A stretch of 36,909 bases of DNA from an uncultured Pseudomonadota bacterium (GTDB lineage Bacteria; Desulfobacterota; Desulfobulbia; Desulfobulbales; Desulfurivibrionaceae). The stretch covers positions 1 through 36,909 of the forward strand of contig CALMMG010000046.1 of the NCBI GenBank assembly GCA_937868185.1. Direction: 5' to 3'. This document shows, one piece after another, positions 32,093 to 36,909 of this stretch. The notes beneath the pieces were generated by a model. That model was not told the DNA's origin and searched no databases. It saw only the letters and a list, made by a program, of their open reading frames with translations. How positions within the stretch are numbered: position 1 is the stretch's first letter; the number at the start of each line of letters is the position of its first letter. The translations under genes were made by a program, and so were the position numbers.

Positions 32093-32886
32093 TGGGCAGA
32101 CCGAAAAGAAAAAAAGCGCATGAGAAGGAGCCGAATCTGGAGCGTTGGCTTGTGTCCTACGCGGACTTTATCACCCTGCTTTTTGCCGTTTTTGTAATGC
32201 TCTATGCCATGTCCATCGTGGACCAGAAAAAAATGGAGCAGGTGCAGGCCTCCATCCAATCCTCCTTTTCTCATGACCAAACTTCATCCCCTGCGCTTAA
32301 GGTTATCGGCTCCAAGGATTTTGGTCTGATCCCCGAAGTGCTCGATCAACCGGTGCCGCCCCAGCCCCAGGAGGAGGTTTCCGCCGCCGCCGAGGCCCAG
32401 GAGTTCAGCCAGATCAAAAAAGAGGTTCAGGACAATCTCCAAGGATATGGCGCCAAAAATGAGGTGCAGTTAACCATCAACGAGCGTGGTCTGGTTATCA
32501 GCCTGAAAGAGGCGGGATTTTTCCCCTCCGGCACTGCCAAGGTGGATGCGCAAGCCCTCCCTTTGCTGGACAAGATCGCCACCTCCATCTCCCACTATGC
32601 CAATACCATTCGCATCGAAGGCCATACCGATAATGTTCCGGTCAACTCCCCGGCCTTCCCCTCGAACTGGGAACTTTCCACAGCCCGGGCCAACAGCATT
32701 GTTCATTATCTCATCGATAAGCACGGTTTCAAGGGGGCCAAGCTGTCCGTGACCGGATATGGCGAATACCGGCCCATTGCCGATAATGCCACCGATGCCG
32801 GACGGAAGCTCAATCGGCGGGTTGATATTGTCATGCTTTCTCGCAAAGGAGCCCAGGGTGAGGCGCTGAAATTCGGCGGAGAATAG
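32092..32886 (+). CDS. motB: Flagellar motor stator protein MotB
   Basis: A 264-residue MotB. A basic N-terminus precedes the membrane helix SYADFITLLFAVFVMLYAMS (23-42) with the ion-carrying Asp25. A plug/linker region follows, then an OmpA-type peptidoglycan-binding domain with RIEGHTDNVPVNS and ELSTARANSIVHYLI. The ATG overlaps the motA stop, with the G9 run serving as a very G-rich ribosome site. I cannot tell H+ from Na+ coupling with certainty. The rhomboid gene follows almost directly. Confidence 0.95.
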   Translation: MGRPKRKKAHEKEPNLERWLVSYADFITLLFAVFVMLYAMSIVDQKKMEQVQASIQSSFSHDQTSSPALKVIGSKDFGLIPEVLDQPVPPQPQEEVSAAAEAQEFSQIKKEVQDNLQGYGAKNEVQLTINERGLVISLKEAGFFPSGTAKVDAQALPLLDKIATSISHYANTIRIEGHTDNVPVNSPAFPSNWELSTARANSIVHYLIDKHGFKGAKLSVTGYGEYRPIADNATDAGRKLNRRVDIVMLSRKGAQGEALKFGGE

Positions 32887-32920
32887 CGGATGGCTGTGTA
32901 CCCCGGGGGGGCGGTCTTCT

Positions 32921-33823
32921 GTGCGCGGGCATGACGACCAGTCTGGGTGGGTTTCTGTTGGGGAGACTCCGGAGACGGAGGGTGCCCATCTTTGGTCCCT
33001 GGTCTTGCATGCTGCGGATATCGAGCATGGCTTGCGGCGGGGTCAGGCGGGTTGGCAGCTGCTGGTTTTAGAGGAAGACCTTCCCCGAGCCAGGGAAGAG
33101 CTGCGGCTTTTTAGCGAAGAAAACCATAACTGGCCCCCGGAACGGGCAATACGATCCGAGCGGGAGGGTGTTGTCGAAAAATCGCCGTCCGTGCTGCCGG
33201 TTCTTGGCGCCCTGGTTGTTTTCCACGGCATTACCGGCGGATGGGCGGGCCACAGTCTCTGGTTTGTCAGCGGCGATCTCGACAGGGTCCGGGTGATGAG
33301 CGATGGGCAGTGGTGGCGACTGATTACCGCTCTGACCCTGCACGCGGACAGTGTGCATCTTCTTGGGAATGTTTTTTTCGGCGGCCTGCTGGTCTATTAT
33401 CTCTGTCGGCATCTTGGTAGCGGCATTGCCTGGTTTTTGGTGCTGCTCACCGGCGTTCTTGCCAATGCCATCAATGTCTTTTTTCACGATGATCTCTATC
33501 ATTCCATTGGGTTTTCCACTGCGGTTTTTGGCATGGTCGGCATGTTAAGCGGCATGCGTCTGCGTCGGATCGGTGGTTGGCAGGAGGTGGTCCTTGCCTT
33601 GGGCAGCGCGGCAAGTCTGCTGGCACTCATGGGTTCTTCTGGAGAGAAAACCGACTTGGGCGCACATTTCTGGGGAGTCGGTGTTGGCCTCCTGGTCGGG
33701 ATGATCCTTGCCACCCTTGGGCTTGCCGGGAAGCGAATTCTTCCTCCGGTCGGGCAATGGCTGCTCTTTTTTGGTACCATGACCATGGTGTTCGGCTGCT
33801 GGGTATACGCCCGTCCTCTATGA
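32921..33823 (+). CDS. Rhomboid-family intramembrane serine protease (start possibly disrupted by G7 run)
   Basis: A 300-residue protein from GTG at 32921. A cytoplasmic domain of about 90 residues (LLVLEEDLPRAREEL, LFSEENHNWPPER) precedes about seven helices. Rhomboid motifs are LHADSVHLLGNVFFGG (His146, Asn150), the active serine in HSIGFSTAVFGMVG (Ser199) and the partner histidine in LGAHFWGVGVG (His249). The GTG start lacks a good ribosome site. The ATG at 32890, with GGAG eight bases upstream, runs out of frame only because of the seventh G in the run 32905-32911. With six G it would encode MAVYPGGRSSVRGHDD joined in frame. It may be a pseudogene start, a phase-variable switch or a sequence error. 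Confidence 0.85.
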   Translation: MRGHDDQSGWVSVGETPETEGAHLWSLVLHAADIEHGLRRGQAGWQLLVLEEDLPRAREELRLFSEENHNWPPERAIRSEREGVVEKSPSVLPVLGALVVFHGITGGWAGHSLWFVSGDLDRVRVMSDGQWWRLITALTLHADSVHLLGNVFFGGLLVYYLCRHLGSGIAWFLVLLTGVLANAINVFFHDDLYHSIGFSTAVFGMVGMLSGMRLRRIGGWQEVVLALGSAASLLALMGSSGEKTDLGAHFWGVGVGLLVGMILATLGLAGKRILPPVGQWLLFFGTMTMVFGCWVYARPL

Positions 33824-34088
33824 ATGAGACCCTCATTATCGGCGGGGCAGGGTGGTGACCTGGGGAAACGGTCCCTGTGTTTGAAGAGTTAAGCAGGAAA
33901 TGGTTGGGGCTCGCAAGGCAATGAGCAAATATTATATATTGAAAACAATGAGATAGACAGATAATTTGCACTTCACCCTTGAACCGCTCTGGGAAGACTG
34001 TTAGGGTCACTGGTCAAAGTTGGGTATGGGGCTGTTGCCCATGCTGCATGCAAATCCGGTAAGAATTTTTTAAAAAGGAGTCGCGCCC

Positions 34089-35222
34089 ATGGCCTGGGAT
34101 GATCAGGATCAGCAATCCCCTTGGGGCAAGAAAAAAGGCCCGCAAACCCCGGAAGAGCTTATTGCTCTCTTGCTCAACAAGCTCAAGGAGTTCTTTGACG
34201 GCGGAATCGGCGGGGGGAAGAAGGGTGGATCCGGCACCGGTGATAGTCCAACGCCGGGTGGCTCCAGTCCGGGGCTCTTGGGTGGCCTCGGCAGGTTCGG
34301 CCTGGTCATCGGCATTCTTTTCTTGCTCAATATCGTCTATTCCGCTTTTTACACCATCGCTCCAGGGGAAAAGGGCGTGGTGTTGCGTTTTGGCAGATAC
34401 GTCAAAACCACCTCTTCTGGCCTCAATTTCAAGCTGCCGCTCATGGACGAGGTCATCAAGGTCGATGTGGAAAACGTCCGCAAGGAAGAGTTTGGCTTCC
34501 GAACGAAGGTCCCGGGGCAGCGTACCGAGTATCAGAAGACCGGCTTTGACGCCGAGTCGCTCATGCTCACCAGCGACCGCAATGTCATCGACCTGGAGTG
34601 GATCATCCAGTACAAGGTGCAGGATCCCATCCTTTTTGCCTTCAAGGTCAAGGATGTCAAGCAGGCGGTTCGGGATAGTTCCGAGGTTGCCTTGCGCCGT
34701 ATCGTCGGCAACATGACTTTTGACTATGTGCTCAGCAACCGGGAAATGCTGGCAGCAGGCACCCAGCGAGAGGTTCAGGCCTCTCTGGACCGATACCAGG
34801 CCGGGGTCAAGATCGTCACCGTCCAGTTGCAGGATGTGAATCCCCCGGAAAAGGTGAAACCTGCCTTCAATGAGGTTAACGAGGCGGATCAGGATATGAA
34901 GCGGCTGGTGAACGAGGCGGAGGAAGCCTATAACCGGGAGGTGCCCAAGGCACGGGGCGATGCGAAAAAAATGCTGGAAGAGGCGCAAGGCTACGCGGTG
35001 GAGCGGGTGAATCTGGCCCAGGGCGAGGCCTCCCGTTTTCTGGCCATCCTCAAGGAATACAAGGGGGGACCGGATGTAACCCGCAGGCGGATGTATCTGG
35101 AAACCATGCAGGAGGTTCTTCCCAAGGTCACCGAGATCTACGTGGTTGACGGAAACAAGGGGGGTATCCTGCCGTTTCTCGATGTGAGGGGCGAGTCCAA
35201 GGGTACTCCGAAGGCGCCCTAA
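34089..35222 (+). CDS. hflK: Membrane protease modulator HflK
   Basis: A 377-residue SPFH (prohibitin/stomatin-type) protein. A Gly/Pro/Ser-rich cytoplasmic head of about 65 residues precedes the helix at 70-90 (FGLVIGILFLLNIVYSAFY). The SPFH domain starts with TIAPGEKGVVLRFGRYV, and a long coiled coil follows (EVNEADQDMKRLVNEAEEAYNREV). HflK and HflC form a large periplasmic-facing vault around FtsH and modulate it. AAAAAGGAG precedes the ATG. Confidence 0.95.
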   Translation: MAWDDQDQQSPWGKKKGPQTPEELIALLLNKLKEFFDGGIGGGKKGGSGTGDSPTPGGSSPGLLGGLGRFGLVIGILFLLNIVYSAFYTIAPGEKGVVLRFGRYVKTTSSGLNFKLPLMDEVIKVDVENVRKEEFGFRTKVPGQRTEYQKTGFDAESLMLTSDRNVIDLEWIIQYKVQDPILFAFKVKDVKQAVRDSSEVALRRIVGNMTFDYVLSNREMLAAGTQREVQASLDRYQAGVKIVTVQLQDVNPPEKVKPAFNEVNEADQDMKRLVNEAEEAYNREVPKARGDAKKMLEEAQGYAVERVNLAQGEASRFLAILKEYKGGPDVTRRRMYLETMQEVLPKVTEIYVVDGNKGGILPFLDVRGESKGTPKAP

Positions 35223-35301
35223 TAAAATCCGGAGATTTCGTTCGTCAGGAATCACTACGGGCCGAAGCAGCACAGGCCAAGAAAAAAGATAGGGGAAGCC
35301 A

Positions 35302-36228
35302 GTGAATAAGATACTGCGTGGTGTTGGGATAGCGGTGGTGATTGCGGCGGGAGTGGCGCTGTTCAATGCGTTTTTTATTCTGCCCGAGGGGCAGCAGGTG
35401 GTGATCACCCAGTTCGGCCGTCCGGTGGGCAAGCCCATCACCGAGGCTGGTTTGCAATTCAAGATTCCCTTTATCCAGGATGTGACTTTTTTTGATAAAA
35501 GGATTCTCATCTGGGACGGGGATCCCAATCAGGTTCCAACCAACGACAAGACCTTTGTCTATCTGGATGTCACTGCCCGCTGGCGCATCTCCGATGCCCT
35601 GGTTTTCTTGCAGGCGGTCAACAACGAGCAACGGGCCCAGACCATTCTCGATGATATTATCGATGGCACGGTTCGGGATCTGGTCAACAAGAACGACCTG
35701 GTTGAGATTATCCGCAGTTCGGATTGGGATCCGGAAGGCATGGGTTTTGGGCCTGCGGGTAAAGAAGATCAGATCCACTATGGACGGGATAAGATTACGG
35801 CCCTGATCCACGCCAACGCCTCCAAAGTCACGCCCAAGTATGGTATCGAGCTGGTGGATGTGATGTTCAAGCGGGTCAACTATATCGACACGGTCCAGCA
35901 GCGCGTGTATGAGCGGATGATTTCCGAGCGGAAACGGATCGCGGCGGAAAAGCGCTCCACCGGGGAGGGGCTGAAATCGGAGATTCTTGGCAAGCTTGAG
36001 CGGGAATTGAAGGAGGTGAGCTCCCTGGCTGTCCGCGAAACCCAGAAGATCAAAGGCAAGGCAGACGGCGAAGCCTCCAAGATTTATGCGGAGGCCTACA
36101 ATCAAGATCCCGAGTTCTACGCCTTCTCCAAGAGCATGGATGCCTACCGGCTCACCATGGGGCAAAACACCCGGCTGGTGATATCCCCGGACTCGCCGTT
36201 TTACCGGTACCTAAAAACGCTCAAATAG
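35302..36228 (+). CDS. hflC: Membrane protease modulator HflC
   Basis: A 308-residue SPFH protein with an N-terminal helix (about 6-25) followed by LPEGQQVVITQFGRPVGKPI and a coiled region with YERMISERKRIAAEKRSTGEG and EREIKEVSSLAVRETQKIKG-like repeats. It is the partner of HflK. Start GTG at 35302 with AGGGGAAG upstream. The 79-base gap after hflK has no terminator, so they form one operon. Confidence 0.95.
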   Translation: MNKILRGVGIAVVIAAGVALFNAFFILPEGQQVVITQFGRPVGKPITEAGLQFKIPFIQDVTFFDKRILIWDGDPNQVPTNDKTFVYLDVTARWRISDALVFLQAVNNEQRAQTILDDIIDGTVRDLVNKNDLVEIIRSSDWDPEGMGFGPAGKEDQIHYGRDKITALIHANASKVTPKYGIELVDVMFKRVNYIDTVQQRVYERMISERKRIAAEKRSTGEGLKSEILGKLERELKEVSSLAVRETQKIKGKADGEASKIYAEAYNQDPEFYAFSKSMDAYRLTMGQNTRLVISPDSPFYRYLKTLK

Positions 36229-36232
36229 ATGA

Positions 36233-36901
36233 TTATTCCAGGTCGAGCGGGGTAATGGGATAGGCGGGCCGGTGTTCCTCGGCTGAGAAGGGGAGCCTCC
36301 CCTTCTTGTTGAGCAGGGCTAGGAGCTCTTCAAGCTGGGTTTCGCTTTTTAGGTCCGATTTGCCCAGCAGGGTGAAGCGGCAACCGCAGGAGGTCAGCTG
36401 CCCTTGGCACCAGGGGCAGATCTCCACCGGGCAGCCTAGAATGTGGAACTCGCCGTCCGCCACATGGCAGAACGGACAGAGATCGTGGTGGAGATGGGCC
36501 GGCACATAGACTGGAACGGTGCTCAGGTCCGCAAACTTTTTGAGAAAGGCTTCGCGGCCTTCAAGGTTGAAAAAGGCCAGTACCTCCTCCTCCCAGATGC
36601 CCTCCGCAAGGGGACCCAGGAATTCGGCCTGTTCGCCGGTGGCCAGATAGAGATAGTCGGATTGGGCGGTGGTGGCGCAGATCAGGAATGTTCCCTGTCT
36701 GCGGTCCAGCAGACGGAGGACGGTGATTGCGTCTTCAATGCCTTCTGGTAGATAGCTGTAAAAGGCGTGAAAAATGTTCAGACCTACGCTGTCTGTGGAG
36801 TGTTTTTCCACTAGGGCAGTGGCCGTGGCCAGATCAGTCGGGGGCACAGCGTATTGCATGAGCAGCTTGATGTCGGCGAGTCGTTGGTCAAGAGTGGGCA
36901 C
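36233..36901 (-). CDS. Uncharacterised zinc-ribbon protein, 5' end near window edge
   Basis: A 222-residue protein that I do not recognise. The first 140 residues look like a mixed helical domain (LADIKLLMQYAVPPTDL, AITVLRLLDRRQG). Residues 142-174 hold seven cysteines: CPFC (142-145), Cys157, CPWC (162-165), Cys172 and Cys174, enough for two metal sites of rubredoxin/zinc-ribbon type. It has no signal peptide or membrane segment. GTG at 36901 can serve as start, but no stop codon is seen in the eight bases beyond, so the gene may be longer. It is convergent with hflC, four bases apart. Confidence 0.6.
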   Translation of the reverse strand: MPTLDQRLADIKLLMQYAVPPTDLATATALVEKHSTDSVGLNIFHAFYSYLPEGIEDAITVLRLLDRRQGTFLICATTAQSDYLYLATGEQAEFLGPLAEGIWEEEVLAFFNLEGREAFLKKFADLSTVPVYVPAHLHHDLCPFCHVADGEFHILGCPVEICPWCQGQLTSCGCRFTLLGKSDLKSETQLEELLALLNKKGRLPFSAEEHRPAYPITPLDLE

Positions 36902-36909
36902 AGGTTCTT

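Noticed and set aside
1-36909. CRISPR arrays, insertion sequences, prophage or integron
   Set aside because: I saw no regularly spaced repeats, transposase, integrase or attachment-site-like duplication, including around the tRNA-Leu gene.

Overview
The window reads as chromosome of a sulfate-reducing or sulfur-disproportionating bacterium of the Desulfobulbales type (Desulfobacterota). The main evidence is a complete dsrA-dsrB-dsrD cluster with a DsrD protein (typical of reductive-type Dsr systems), a dsrN-type amidase, a seven-iron-type ferredoxin resembling those of sulfate reducers, and gene families common in this group (DUF302, NifX-like plus DUF134, YkgJ cysteine cluster, DUF2318). This placement is inference from gene content; no rRNA is present. 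Genes are dense, I see no insertion sequence, integrase, phage gene or CRISPR array, and the region looks like ordinary core chromosome with several lineage-specific modules.

Layout. 1-3.0 kb: a truncated FAD/NAD disulfide-reductase-type oxidoreductase on the minus strand, divergent from a DUF302 protein, followed by a bile-acid/Acr3-like membrane transporter, a NifX-like protein and a convergent DUF134 regulator. 3.0-11.1 kb: the sulfite reductase region. dsrA, dsrB and dsrD end in a strong terminator, then come a YkgJ-type cysteine-cluster protein, a three-gene minus-strand operon (TPR protein, zinc-ribbon/HEAT protein, TPR protein) and dsrN. 11.1-12.7 kb: a secreted DUF3617 protein, a cysteine-rich small protein and the ferredoxin with an Asp in its first cluster motif. 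12.7-21.2 kb: housekeeping run of alr, argS, a SPOR protein, an ArgA-like acetyltransferase, secA and argJ.

21.2-27.0 kb: a membrane sensor kinase and an NtrC-type sigma-54 activator overlap by one base. They are followed by an excellent match to the sigma-54 promoter consensus (23880-23895) and then an operon of a small membrane protein, a DUF2318 protein, a single-span protein with a metal-binding-like fold, an FtsX/MacB-type permease and its ATPase. I propose this as a two-component-controlled metal (probably iron) handling system, the most interesting unit here. 27.0-29.8 kb: a PhnD-type periplasmic binding protein paired with a chemoreceptor that carries a CheR-docking-like C-terminus. 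29.8-36.9 kb: ribF, tRNA-Leu(CAG), motA-motB with a G9 run at their junction, a rhomboid protease whose natural start is separated from its frame by a G7 run, hflK-hflC, and an uncharacterised zinc-ribbon protein running to the window edge.

Working together, the Dsr genes, the ferredoxin and the TPR/HEAT operon suggest a block devoted to sulfite reduction, its siroheme amide cofactor and its electron supply or assembly. The 21-30 kb part is devoted to sensing and transport. Start codons were chosen from visible ribosome binding sites, so several genes are shorter than their longest open frame.
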